From Agapetus fuscipes (lineage: Eukaryota; Arthropoda; Insecta; Trichoptera; Glossosomatidae): a stretch of 64,000 bases of DNA. The notes below the pieces were generated by a model, which had not been told where the DNA came from, did no database searches, and saw nothing but the letters and a program-made list of their open reading frames with translations. The translations under genes and the position numbers were made by a program. Below are positions 1-9,777 of this stretch, in pieces (position 1 is the stretch's first letter; each line of letters opens with the position of its first letter). The DNA lies in the NCBI GenBank assembly GCA_951799405.1, contig OX637343.1, forward strand, positions 15,292,524 to 15,356,523, read 5' to 3'.

Positions 1-489
1 CGTATTTGAAATCTGTACAAAACTGAAGGGAAAACCTTTTCTGTGTTTATGATCCCCGAGTCAATGTTATTATATCGAAGGTGCAAAATTTTTCACCCAC
101 TTTTTTTGCTTAGGTCGAGCACACATTAGGCCCGCTGTCCGTTTATAAAGGTTTTGAGGCCCCAGAGCGGGAGAAAATACTATCAAAGGTTTTCCTATAC
201 AGGTGAAATTGACTAGATTGATTTTAAAGGGTAAAAAAATATATTATAAAGTAAAATTATGCAGAGTCGTATAAATGCAAACGCAGTCAACTCCTGACGC
301 GATGATTTTGAGAAAAATAAACTTGTAAACTTGTAAAACGACAACACCAGTTGGAGATGACGGCGTTTGCACGAAATCATACTTTTTCAATTACAATTAC
401 GAAGGAATAAGTGAGGTTTACATTATATCGCACACAGAAAATGATTTGTTACACTGTGCAGAATCAAATTCAATCCTTATCTAAAAAAT
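1..489. other. unassigned AT-rich sequence
   Basis: No gene, repeat end or structured motif recognised. Confidence 0.4.
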
Positions 490-530
490 CATAATTTTTG
501 GAGATGATGGATTTTGAATTTTGAGATGAA

Positions 531-926
531 ATGGACTTTCTAAGAAGTATGATTGGGAAAAAACGGAGTGACAGGGTGAGGAATGTTTTTGTAAGAGAAG
601 AATGTGGTGCAAGAGAAAGTGTGAAAGTGAAGATTAAAAGAAATTTGTTAAGATGGTTTGGGCATATGGAGAGAATGAATGAGGAAAGACTGACGAAGAA
701 AGTATATGTTGGTAGAATAGATGGATGTCGTGGTAGAGGAAGACCGAGAAAGGTATGGATGGACCAAATATCCGAAATTGCGAATGAATGGAATATCCAG
801 AGTCATAATAAAAGAAGAGCTTGTATGAAGAAGGTTATGACTCTGGAGGAAATGAAAGAAGTATGTAAGGATAGAAAGAAATGGCGGTTGATCTGTGATG
901 TTGGCGGCTGGGGTTTGTTAAAGTAA
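531..926 (+). CDS. W-LINE reverse transcriptase, C-terminal end (5'-truncated)
   Basis: 131 open codons ending at a TAA. The protein has the signature of the region after the RT palm in many arthropod non-LTR retrotransposons: RWFGHMERM (about residues 42-50), then GRGRPRKVWMDQI, then a basic tail with MKEVCKDRKKWR. In intact elements it lies downstream of the endonuclease and the YADD catalytic centre, both absent here, so this is a dead 3' fragment. The first ATG is not a native start: a stop lies three codons upstream, near the truncation point. An 84-bp 3' UTR leads directly into an A-SINE. The coding 3' half is almost identical to 3828-4071. The clade (RTE/Jockey-like) cannot be fixed without the upstream domains. 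Confidence 0.85.
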   Translation: MDFLRSMIGKKRSDRVRNVFVREECGARESVKVKIKRNLLRWFGHMERMNEERLTKKVYVGRIDGCRGRGRPRKVWMDQISEIANEWNIQSHNKRRACMKKVMTLEEMKEVCKDRKKWRLICDVGGWGLLK

Positions 927-1010
927 AATTGGTTTTGTGATTTAGTTTTTTTTATGTCAATGTATATATTGTTATTTTATTGATTTTAAAAATGTAATTT
1001 GTCATGTATG

Positions 1011-1280
1011 TTCCTTGACTTATAGGTTGTTATGCGGCTGACCACCCATACTGTAAAAAAAAATGGTTCACTTTGCCAATGTCACCCCTGTTTCAGGGAA
1101 GGACGGCAAGAGTTGCAAGGCTTATGTTCATTTGAGATTGGGTTTTTATATTGTAGGTCCACATGCGGCATGTGTTAGCGCGAAATTATACATATCTGCT
1201 TGTGGGAATGCATTTAATATAAATCTTAAATGATGTATATCTTTGCAGCTTAGATTAGATTAGATTAGATTAGATTAGAT
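1011..1280 (+). mobile_element. A-SINE, full length, fused to the W-LINE 3' UTR
   Basis: Starts TTCCTTGACTTATAGGTTG, carries the GTCACCCCTGTTTCAGGGAA core and ends in five AGATT units. It follows the 3' UTR of the LINE at 531-926 with no insertion scar. The same LINE-to-SINE junction recurs at 4154 (+) and on the minus strand near 55520. Confidence 0.85.
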
Positions 1281-1337
1281 GGCGTTTGCAGTTGTAAGAC
1301 TCATTGACAAGTATTTTTAAAATAAACAATAAAAAAT

Positions 1338-1430
1338 TATTATTGATGATATTAATACCTGTTTCTGATCTGGCAGAATAGATTGGTGAATTGCATTCCT
1401 TTTCACAAACTTATTTATTAAATAAATATA
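1338..1430 (+). mobile_element. D-SINE, 3' fragment
   Basis: Matches the 3' part of the D-SINE at 19150-19420: an ATTAATACCTGTTTCTG segment, then GGTGAATTGCATTCC and CACAAACTTATTTATT. Confidence 0.65.
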
Positions 1431-1551
1431 ACATATAAATAGCTCTTCCAAGGATCTTGCCACCCTTAACAATATAGCGATAGAGTTACCGTTACACAGT
1501 GATGGATGTTTTATATTTGTATACTTAAAAGTATTTTTCAAAATGGATTTT

Positions 1552-1896
1552 GTGGTTTTTATTCGGAAAGTGGTTCAAAAATTGATTTTAAATAAAAAAA
1601 TATCATTATATGGTAGACAAAAGCATGAGTTTTTTTAAGGCTGTAAAAAAAAACGTTGATCCAATAAAACTAGTTTTACATTAGAGAACGGCATTTGCTT
1701 TTAAATGAGAAATAAACGAACGTGGTTTTTTATTCGGAAAGTAGGTAAAAAATTGCTTTGAAAAAAATAAACGTATTTTATTGAAAAAATATCATAATAG
1801 GTACATTAGGCAAAATCATGAGTTTTTTTTTCACCCTATTAAAAGAAATCGTTGACCCAATATAAATAGTTTTACATTAGAGAAAAGCATTTGCTT
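1552..1896. repeat. two-unit tandem duplication, about 170-bp period
   Basis: Units near 1552-1700 and 1722-1896. Each begins GTGGTTTTTATTCGGAAAG (second copy has one extra T), passes through a GAGTTTTTTT stretch and ends with TTTTACATTAGAGAA and CATTTGCTT. The units differ by many substitutions and small indels, so the duplication is old. Confidence 0.7.
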
Positions 1897-2347
1897 GAAA
1901 ATGAAGAAAAAAGAAAAAAACGAAGACGTACTTTCTCACACACTTCAGATATCAATACTTTGTTCACTCCACCTCTTCAGTGTTCATTTCCAATAATGCC
2001 AAGACGAAGCGTTTTTTTTCTTTCCCTTTTCTGTTGACCCCTGCGTATCGTCTTGCTAAGGAGAGACCCCCCCCTGCCTGGCCTTTAAACGAGAGAAAAG
2101 GGGGGGAAAAGACTACTCTGATCGAAAAAATAAGTCTGGAAATAATACCGACTATTGAAAATGTGTCAAAAGTATGAGTGACTCGCCGTGGGTGGATATT
2201 GAATGGCCGTACAGAGAAAAGTGTAATTTTTCATACGAACAATTCACGAGTTATTTTCGTCCGAGATGTATTCTTGGTAATCTTTTAATCTAGATTTTCA
2301 TACGAATTCCACGCTTCTTTTACTTAATTTAATCATATTATATTTAT
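1897..2347. other. unassigned sequence
   Basis: Contains a locally GC-richer patch with C and G homopolymers near 2060-2110. The short open frames here show no recognisable domain. Confidence 0.35.
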
Positions 2348-2583
2348 GACTTATAGGTTGGTATGCGGCTGACCACCCATACTGTAAAAAATGGTTCACT
2401 TTGCCAATGTCACCCCTATTTCAGGGAAGGACGGCAAGAGTTGCAGGGCTTATGTTCATTTGAGATTGGGTTTTTATAATGTAGGTCCACATGCGGCATG
2501 TGTTAGCGCAAAATTATACATGTCTGCTAATATAAATCTTAAATGATATATATCCTTGCAGCTTAGATTAGATTAGATTAGAT
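2348..2583 (+). mobile_element. A-SINE with small internal deletion
   Basis: GACTTATAGGTTGGTATGCG start, normal core, (AGATT)n tail. The GTGGGAATGCATTTA block near the 3' end is missing compared with 1011-1280. Confidence 0.85.
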
Positions 2584-2944
2584 GTAAATACAGGCAACTA
2601 AATGCCCTAGAAACAATTGAAATTCATAAATGTAAGCAGAATGGCCCTATTGTAAATATTCAAATCCCTCTAGCTTCCCCCCTGCTCATTGCTCCTCTCC
2701 GCAATCCGCCATAACCCAATCCCCTTAATTTTGGTTTTATTCTTTGTCATTTTGTTGTTATTATTGTTATTTGTCTTTTTGTGTTGACTCAATAATTTTA
2801 TTTGTGCTTTAAATATTTTATTTATTTTTTGACCCTCGGATGTTTGAATTAATTTATTGTAATTATTATATATTATTTTATGTTTTCTTTCTTTTAATTT
2901 TTGACTGTTGTATTTCATTTTAATTAAGTTCATATTTATTGTAC

Positions 2945-3105
2945 CTATACCTACCTATTTATTTGAATTTATATAATTTTGATCTATGGTTTGTTATTAA
3001 TAATTTTAATTTTTTATACATCACTCTTGATAATGGCCTGAATATTGAAGGTCGAAAGTACTCGAGATATTAAATATTATTGTGAAAATAAACTACGTTA
3101 AATAG
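2945..3105 (+). mobile_element. Penelope-type repeat with degenerate hammerhead motif
   Basis: About 160 bp closely matching 60238-60392. Includes CACTCTTGATAATGGCC, then GGTCGAAAGTACTCGAG and TTGTGAAAATAAACTACG. The hammerhead core is degenerate (TTGATAA in place of CUGANGA). GAAA and a palindromic AGTACT stem III are kept. Confidence 0.55.
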
Positions 3106-3209
3106 ATTAGATATGTTCTTACTTGGAGATCCGGCATCTCAAGCGGGTATATTTAATTTAGAATAAAGTCGCTATTCTAGCAAAAACTAAGGAAAAACAA
3201 ATGCGTTTT

Positions 3210-3505
3210 TTTGCTTGATTTGTGAAAAGGAATGCAATTCACCAGCCTATTTTTCCTGTCGAGAAACAGGTGGTAACATTATCGATTACAAAATAATTTT
3301 ATAAAATATATGATTAAAATGTGAATGCCTCTACTATCAACACAATTAAAAAGTACCTACTGCTTAAAAAAATAAAAGAAGTATTAATGAAAAATTAACC
3401 AACGACATCTTTTGAACCAGGGTCAAAGATACTGTCAAAATTACACGACGCAGGTGAAGTTCGAACTTGCGTTTGTTTCAATAACGATACTTCGAGTACC
3501 ATCTT
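3210..3505 (-). mobile_element. D-SINE, divergent
   Basis: On the minus strand a tRNA-like 5' region (3400-3505) is followed by the GAACCAGGGTCAAAG complement and the CAGCCTATTTTTCCTG / GGAATGCAATTCACC 3' segment at 3225-3290. The middle holds about 100 bp of poorly matching AT-rich DNA. Confidence 0.55.
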
Positions 3506-3513
3506 TTATTGCT

Positions 3514-3788
3514 TGCCTTATGGGTTGGTATGAAGCTGACTACCCATATTGTAAAATCATGGTTCACTTTGTCAATGTCACCCCTGTTTCAGGTGTGGTA
3601 TTTTGTTGACAGGGGTGACAGGAAAGGACGGCAAAAGTTGAAGGGATTATGTCCATTTGAGGTTTTGATTTTAATCTGTAAGTACAAATTCAGCATTTGT
3701 AAGTGCCAACTTATACGTGTTTTTTTTTGTGGGCATGCATTTGATATAATCTTTTAATGTTAATGTATTTTTGCGACTTAGATTATAG
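3514..3788 (+). mobile_element. A-SINE with internal rearrangement
   Basis: Recognisable 5' GGTTGGTATGAAGCTGAC, core and ACTTAGATTATAG end. After the core, CAGGGGTGACAGG (an inverted echo of the core) is inserted before GGAAAGGACGGCAAAAG. Confidence 0.7.
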
Positions 3789-3827
3789 AATGCCTTATGC
3801 GTTTGACCATGCCAGCGATATGTATGG

Positions 3828-4071
3828 TTAAAGACTGACGAAGAAAGTATATGTTGGTAGAATAGATGGATGTCGTGGTAGAGGAAGACCGAGAAAGGTA
3901 TGGATGGACCAAATATCCGAAATTGCGAATGAATGGAATATCCAGAGTCATAATAAAAGAAGAGCTTGTATGAAGAAGGTTATGACTCTGGAGGAAATGA
4001 AAGAAGTATGTAAGGATAGAAAGAAATGGCGGTTGATCTGTAATGTTGGCGGCTGGGGTTTGTTAAAGTAA
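3828..4071 (+). CDS. W-LINE RT C-terminal end, shorter truncation
   Basis: Open through to the same TAA as the 531-926 copy. It starts inside the LTKKVYVGRIDGCRGRGRPRK segment; the RWFGH block is missing. The few differences from 670-926 include a GAT to AAT change before the terminal VGGWGLLK. Near identity and identical 3' UTR suggest recent insertion from one master. No catalytic residues are present. Confidence 0.85.
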
Positions 4072-4153
4072 AATTGGTTTTATGATTTATTTTTTTATGT
4101 CCATGTATATATTGTTATTTATTGATTTAAAAAAATATAATTTGTCATGTATG

Positions 4154-4229
4154 TTCCTTGACTTATAGGTTGTTATGCGGCTGACCACCCATACTGTAAA
4201 AAAAATTGGTTCACTTTGCTTGTTCACTT
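4154..4229 (+). mobile_element. A-SINE 5' part behind W-LINE, interrupted
   Basis: Follows the W-LINE 3' UTR exactly as at 1011. Breaks off after GGTTCACTTTGC, where a Penelope-type sequence intervenes. The SINE 3' end resumes at 4398. Confidence 0.75.
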
Positions 4230-4238
4230 TAAACAAAT

Positions 4239-4275
4239 TACTAACGTTTTCGACCTAGAAGGTCATCATCAGGTA
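4239..4275 (-). ncRNA. hammerhead ribozyme-like motif (intact core)
   Basis: Read on the minus strand: CTGATGA, then stem II GACC-loop-GGTC, then GAAA and a palindromic AACGTT (A15.1 to U16.1), with A as the putative cleavage base. Flanking TAC and GTA could form a short stem I in the permuted, dimer-style arrangement known from Penelope-like elements. Catalytic activity is not shown by sequence alone. Confidence 0.55.
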
Positions 4276-4397
4276 TCAAGATTTTAATCTTATTGAATAA
4301 ATTTATCCGTGAAAATAAACAGTGTTTTTAATTAATCAAAAAATTATAAAATTAAACAATATGAATTTTCACAGTGTTAATACACAAATAATACAAA
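4276..4397. mobile_element. Penelope-type repeat remainder
   Basis: Contains GTGAAAATAAACAGTG and a later ATGAATTTTCACAGTG block that recurs next to hammerhead-type repeats near 29870, 32690, 38545 and 62770. Together with 4230-4275 it splits an A-SINE. Confidence 0.5.
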
Positions 4398-4448
4398 ATA
4401 AATCTTAAATGATATATATCTTTGCAGCTTAGATTAGATAAGATTAGA
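4398..4448 (+). mobile_element. A-SINE 3' end
   Basis: AATCTTAAATGATATATATC then CTTTGCAGCTTAGATTAG tail. Probably the downstream remnant of the copy starting at 4154. Confidence 0.7.
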
Positions 4449-4685
4449 AATCTAAATCAAAATCTAAATCTAAGCTGCAAGGATATGTATCATTTGAGAT
4501 TCATATTAAATGCATTCCCACAAGCAGACCCGCATAATTTCGCGCTCACACATGCCGCATGTGGACCTACAATATAAAAACCCAATCTCAATGAACATAA
4601 GCCTTGCAACTGTTGCCGTCCTTCCTTGAAACAGGGGTGACATTGGCAAAGTGAACCATTCTTTACATTATGGTTAATTCCTTCA
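4449..4685 (-). mobile_element. A-SINE, tail-to-tail with the previous copy
   Basis: Reverse orientation, (AAATCT)n tail at the left, core at 4628-4650, 5' end lost near 4685. Forms an inverted pair with 4398-4448 through the tails. Confidence 0.85.
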
Positions 4686-4944
4686 AATCGCATAACTTCT
4701 CTGGCCGTGCAACTAAGGCTTCTTTAACATATTTTCAAGGAACTGCCTGCCGGGCATTATAAAGCAATTGTAATATTTAAAGCTGTCCGTCCGACTGCAC
4801 CAAACTACGGCCAATAATAATAAAACTCACCGTCTACGCTTTAATAGTGGTGGCGCTCGCTGATTTATATCACAAAATGCACAAACGCTCTCTCTATATA
4901 GAGATCACTCCGCACGCGCTTCATTGCATAACGCGTTCGATATT
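4686..4944. other. unassigned sequence
   Basis: No repeat family recognised. Confidence 0.35.
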
Positions 4945-5275
4945 GTCGATAGCTCAGTTGGTAGAGTGCTTGCATTCTACCCCGTGAGCTCGGGTTCGAA
5001 TCCCACCGAGGTGGGTGTCAGAAATGATTTCCTATTTCGGTGTTTATTTCAAACTCCATAATAAAATACCGGCAAAGTTTACTCAGCCTTCACAAGAAAT
5101 GAGAACCAGCCCCCTTGGGAACTGGGAAGCCCCCACTTCAACTGAAGTGGTTGGCGTAAGGCCGGCCCCCTTACCTGAAAAAAAAAATAGATTCAACTCG
5201 CCACATGCGACCCCTTCGGGGATAACGCGGCAAGAAGTTACACTATGTGTGTAGCTTAGTTGCGTTAGATGCGTT
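4945..5275 (+). mobile_element. C-SINE, full length
   Basis: tRNA-like head with A box TAGCTCAGTTGG and B box GGTTCGAATCC at normal spacing. It is followed by GTGTCAGAAATGATTTCC, a body with AAGGCCGGCCCC, then CCACATGCGACCCCTTCGGG and GTGTAGCTTAGTTGCG. The extra body and the lack of CCA-end pairing show a tRNA-derived SINE, not a tRNA gene. Confidence 0.85.
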
Positions 5276-5324
5276 GGCGTTGTGAATTGAAGTAAAAAAA
5301 TGGTTAATTTATTCTAAGATTTAG

Positions 5325-5500
5325 TTCAATTTTTTTTAAGGAATCCTGTACGGGAAGCTCCTAAATTCTTGAAAGTCTTGGGGGTCTATGTCACCCTGGA
5401 AGGGTAACGCAGAGGTGTTGCTTGAATTGTTGCTTCTGTCGTGAGGCGCTGGAAGGAAGTGGCGATTGATATTGGTTTTGAAAAAAAACAGATTAAATTG
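5325..5500 (-). repeat. E-tail module and adjoining repeat
   Basis: CTGTACGGGAAGCTCCTAAATT and GGGGTCTATG match E-tail copies at 35580 and 35855. Then GCAGAGGTGTTG and GGCGATTGATATTGG, both also found beside the palindrome at 30.67-30.82 kb. Confidence 0.6.
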
Positions 5501-5949
5501 GGAAGGGAGCACAGATACTGGTAGATCATTCCATAAACTGGCAATTTGGCAAAGGAATGAGTCATGAAAACACCATGTTCTCTTGTGTTACTTGAACACC
5601 AAAAAACACCATGTGTTACTTGAAACGAACTTGCGGAACATAGTCTCCCATACAAGAGCTTTCACAAAGTACTGGCAAATGATTAATCGGCGTAACAGTC
5701 TGGCATCTGAACTAGGAAATTCAAATTTCTATCATGGTTTATACGATATCATATACTTAGCGCGTTATGTAGGTGAGCAAGTTGGCAAGAAACAGTTGTT
5801 CCAGCTAAGTACCCGAATCTGCAGATCCAAGAATAATGGTCGAGCAGTCGTATTGTTTATATTGAGAAATATGAGAAACTATTGCAGCGAAGGTAATTTT
5901 GAATAAATCAAGTTACGAAATGCATTATTGCAGTATCGCCTTGAATTCA

Positions 5950-6360
5950 AATTGTAAATGCATATTTTTATCAATTTATATGTTATGATTTTACTTGGGA
6001 TTATTTTGTACAATATTTTGCACAATATCGGTTTACAATGCACTTTTCGTGCTCTGCTTATGTCTTCGCGTTACAATGCTTTAAGTGACTCTGACTCTCT
6101 CCACAATTGCGGCTCATATTTATACTGTTCATATGGACGTTTCCCGTGTATTCCAGATTCTTCTATAGTAGATTGTTACACATACACACCACCGAGCGTG
6201 CTTTGGCTCACGTGTTAATACTCCTATATTGGATTATACCAGAGCAGTCTACTATTATCCATTTAATAATTATACTAGCTGTTCGACACTGTTTCAGTTA
6301 CGCACACCAGCAAGCTTCGTGCCTAGGTACATGTACGCACAAACTTACACCCTGGTGGCA
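5950..6360 (-). mobile_element. LTR1 solo LTR, divergent
   Basis: Reverse complement matches the LTR1 copies at 36764 and 38221: GCACGAAGCTTGCTGGTGTG, AACTGAAACAGTGTCGAAC, GTCCATATGAACAG and GAGTCAGAGTCACTT. The region is broken by short open frames with no retroviral domains. Confidence 0.6.
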
Positions 6361-6589
6361 TGTTCAAAGGGATACTTAAAAAAATGCGTCATTTTTACAT
6401 TCAAATAGGATTGTAGTTTTAATAGAAAGATGTAAAACGACATTTTAATTGACTTAGATGAAATCATATTTACGTAATTGTATTAAACAAGACTTGTAAG
6501 ACACGTAATAGAAAGACCAACCACAAATAATCATCAAAAACAATGGCATCAAAGGTCCAGGAGAATTTGGAAGGTAAAGCAGTAAATAG

Positions 6590-6672
6590 GTCCTGAATCG
6601 CCACATGCGACTCTTTCGGAGATAACGCAGGCAAGAAGTTACACTATATGCGTACCTTAGTTGAGAACAGCA
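6590..6672 (+). mobile_element. C-SINE 3' fragment
   Basis: CGCCACATGCGACTCTTTCG, GATAACGCAGGCAAGAAGTT and a TACCTTAGTTGAG end. Confidence 0.65.
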
Positions 6673-7317
6673 GTAAAAAAATAATTCATTATGCAATACC
6701 AATAAGAAATGCATAAAAAAATTACGAGTTTTCCAAAAAAAAACATTACCCAAAATACGAATCAAACGGAAATGAATTTTATTATGAACATCAACGTTTA
6801 ATGATGAAATAAATATAAAGTCAAAATAGGAAATCATAAATAGACAGAGCATCATACTCTTCATGTAATCAAAGATTAAACGCAGAATGAAGCAAGGGAA
6901 TGACAACATTTTCAGAAAAGTCGTGAAAAATTGATTGAGCCGGCGTTTCCTGCATGAACTTTATTTCCCTCCCAAAAAAAAAAAGGTTTCGTTTTTATTG
7001 GACCGACTTCCGTCGCTTCGGGTGAATTTTCCAGGCTTACGCGACGAGCATCCTTTTGGCTGGAATGCTAATTTTTTCGCAAAAAAAAAAGACTTCGGAG
7101 CTGAGCTTTGGATGTGTCAGTGACCTAAAAGCTTGGTGGAAATAAAAATATTTATTTTTTGGGTGTAGGCAATGCTTTTTTAGCTTACCGACTTATTGTT
7201 GAATCTTACTTGCAGAACTTTGGTCGTTTTTGAAGTTCTTAATGTCAAATTTGAATGGCTAAGATTTTACAGCAAACATATTTATTCAATATGACTAATA
7301 TAATAATCAATAAAGTA
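6673..7317. other. unassigned AT-rich sequence
   Basis: No family recognised. A poly-A rich stretch at 6975-7090 encodes only a short lysine-rich frame. Confidence 0.3.
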
Positions 7318-7321
7318 TGTA

Positions 7322-7716
7322 CGGTTGAAATGGCTTACCTGAGAGCAATGGCTGGAAAGACACTGAATGATAGAGTACGTAATGATTGAGTGATGAACGA
7401 GTGTGTTATAAAAGAGAATATGAGAATGAAAGTACAAAAAAGTACGATGAGATGGTTCGGACATCTCGAAAGAATGGCTGATGAACGACTAACAATGAAA
7501 GTGTACAAAGGAAATGTCAGAGGAAAGCGCGAAAGGGGAAGGCCGAGGAAAGAAGGATTAGACCAAATAGGTGAGATTGCGAAAGAATGGAACCTGCAGA
7601 GTGAGAATAAGAGAAGAGTATGTATGAAAAAGGTGATGAATATTGAGGAAATGAAAGTGGTTTGTAAGGACAGAACAAAGTGGAGGCGCATCTGCGGAGG
7701 TACCGGCCACCCCTAG
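7322..7716 (+). pseudogene. W-LINE RT C-terminal end
   Basis: Reading starts at AYLRAMAGKTLNDRV; a TGA follows at 7387-7389, then the frame is open through MRWFGHLERM (about 7449-7478) and RERGRPRKEGLDQIGEIAKEW to a TAG after GTGHP. The RT palm and endonuclease are missing. The 3' end GGAACGGCAGCAGGATACAG runs into (AGTAC)n, a short tandem-repeat tail of the type made by target-primed reverse transcription. Confidence 0.8.
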
Positions 7717-7756
7717 TGGAACGGCAGCAGGATACAGTACAGTACTTAACAACATG

Positions 7757-7947
7757 TGAGGCTGACCACCTAGTGTTAAAAAGGCTTTAAAGAAGATATG
7801 TTGGTAATAAGCTCACCAGTCATATTTAAAGAATGGTTCACTTTGACTATGTCACCCCTGTTTTAGGGAAGGTTGGCAAAACTTGCAGGGTGTATGTTCA
7901 TTTGAGGTTAAGGTTTTAATTTGTACGTACATATGCAGCATGTGCAC
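7757..7947 (+). mobile_element. A-SINE, 3'-truncated
   Basis: GTGAGGCTGACCACC start, about 40 extra bases before GGTTCACTTTGACTATGTC, core, ends at CAGCATGTGCACAAAAT where repeat F begins. Confidence 0.7.
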
Positions 7948-8098
7948 AAAATAATTAAGGTCTTCGACAGGTCGTAGCAAGGGTAAACATTATAAATGAC
8001 CTGAAAAACAAACTCAGATTTTAGGCAAAAATTATAATGATTGATTTGTTTTTTTAACGCCAATTTAATACACATTTTTTTTTAACAAAAACTTATTT
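7948..8098 (-). repeat. repeat F, 3' extension of a C-SINE
   Basis: CACAAAATAATTAAGGTCTT and GATTGATTTGTTTTTTTAAC match 9180-9330. In both places it adjoins the 3' end of a minus-strand C-SINE. Confidence 0.6.
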
Positions 8099-8455
8099 TC
8101 AAAATAGGCAGAGACATCCTAAATACAATTTAGATAAATTAACTCGAAATTCGGTAACTTCTTGAAGCATTTTCCCTGGAGAAGTCGCATGTGGCGAGTA
8201 CAACCTATTACTGTTTACAGTTAAGGGGGCTGGCCTCACGCCAACAACTTCAATTGAAGTGGGACTTTCCCACCTCACGAGGAGTCTGTTATTCATTTTT
8301 TTAGGCTGAGTAAACCTTGTCGGTATTTTACTTTGGGCTTAAAATAAACGCTGAAATGGAAAATCATTTCTGACACCCTCGGTGAGGATCAAACCCTTGC
8401 TCTCAGCATGGAATGTAAGCATTCTACCAACTGAGCTATTCACCGGATTTTTTAC
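8099..8455 (-). mobile_element. C-SINE, full length
   Basis: Minus strand: tRNA-like head with B box (reverse complement of GGATCAAACCC), body GCCAGCCCC variant and CGAGTTAATTTATC end leading into repeat F. Confidence 0.75.
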
Positions 8456-8675
8456 GAGCTTGGTCAACGCTACAAAACGACAACTCTCAAGCATGACCCA
8501 CTAGCTGATGGGCCTTTGATGACTTGATTTTGGTTAAGGTTTTGTGATTTTCTTAACCCAGCAAAGAGCATATTTTCAAAACAAAGATGGTATTTTTTGG
8601 TGCTCCACCGGGATGCGAACCCACTACTCTCCATTTACAAGTCCCAAGTGTAACCACTGGACTACGGACCGAACA
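8456..8675 (-). mobile_element. B-SINE (tRNA head and body)
   Basis: Minus strand: GGTCCGTAGTCCAGTGG head at 8656-8672, B box from GGGATGCGAACCC, then AAGAGCATATTTTC and the CTTGAGAGTTG body. No 5S part. It lies directly upstream, in minus orientation, of the C-SINE. Confidence 0.65.
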
Positions 8676-9179
8676 TCTCAGAAAACTATCTATTCACTCA
8701 CTGTAAACAGCTGTTATACTCTTACAATACTGTATCGAGTAACTGAGATTGTAGGTACACATTGTATCCGGTAATAATAGAAGGAGCAAGACCGAAAAAG
8801 GGTCAGCCAATAAATAACGTCCAGCGTTATAAGACCATCTATTTCTGGCGAAGCTTGTAAATCATAACACTTCGGGAATAGGGAAGAATATGAGATAAAA
8901 CCATCATATTTAATTCCTTTCATAGTTTACAAATATATATTTTTTTTTTTTCACTTACAAGCTGTAAGAAGTCTTGCAGGGTGAGTAAAAATTGACCTGT
9001 ATGTGCCTCTTTGTGAAAGCGAAACGAGAGTGAATGTTATTCAAAATTCTGTGGGTACTAATAACATCATTTGCACTACAGCCCTTGGCGCTAATACAAA
9101 AACATCAACTCATTATCATCATTATTAGCTACATCTAAAACATGATTTAATTTATTTTCACAGACATGTTTAAGGTCTA

Positions 9180-9475
9180 CGCACAAAATAATTAAGGTCT
9201 ACGACAAGTCGTAGCAAGGTAAAAAAATATGAATGAACTGAAAAATAATCAGATTTTAGGAAAAAATTATAATGATTGATTTGTTTTTTAACGCCGATTA
9301 AATAAATATTAATTTGTATTTGCAAAATAAGCAAAGAAAGTTGCTTGCGTCGAGTGGAACCTGTTTATATTAACAGTTAAGGGGGGCAGCCTCACGCCTA
9401 CTACTACTACAGTTGAAATGGGAGTTTCCTGACTTGCGAAGGGGTTGCTACTCATTTTTTTTGAAGGCTGTGGTC
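9180..9475 (-). mobile_element. repeat F plus C-SINE 3' half
   Basis: Repeat F at 9180-9330, then C-SINE body (GGGGGGCAGCCTCACGCC) to 9475. Same order as at 7948-8455, so F may belong to a longer C-SINE subfamily. Confidence 0.6.
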
Positions 9476-9477
9476 AC

Positions 9478-9640
9478 GAAAAAAATCCCGTTGTTTTTTA
9501 AAATATGTCTCTTATACTTTATGGCCTTAGAAAAAAAGTAACAATTATGAAAAAAATCACGCGTATTAAATGGTTTTTTATCTAAATTTCTTAGTTAGTT
9601 TTTTTATATAACTAAAAAAATGACGCCACAAAAAAATATT
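9478..9640 (+). repeat. repeat H
   Basis: CTTATACTTTATGGCCTTAG and ATGACGCCACAAAAA recur in reverse complement at 36466-36612. Confidence 0.55.
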
Positions 9641-9777
9641 ACAAAAAACTTGTTTTTATTTACATTTTTTTGCTCTCATTTTGTTGTTTTGTATTTTGGA
9701 TTTTTTTTTCATCATAATTATAGAATGATACAAATTCTAGTAAACGATTCAGTTTCTGTAACTCTATCGCCATTCCG

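Noticed and set aside
1261..1280. Telomere-like TTAGATT repeats
   Set aside because: They occur only as A-SINE tails, vary in unit (AGATT, AAATCT) and do not match the TTAGG telomere motif common in insects.
4945..5020. A functional tRNA gene (clear A and B boxes)
   Set aside because: The sequence continues into a repeated SINE body, and other copies share the same body; acceptor-stem pairing is not convincing.
6454..6909. 151-codon minus-strand frame
   Set aside because: Overlaps a C-SINE fragment and shows only hydrophobic, AT-driven composition.
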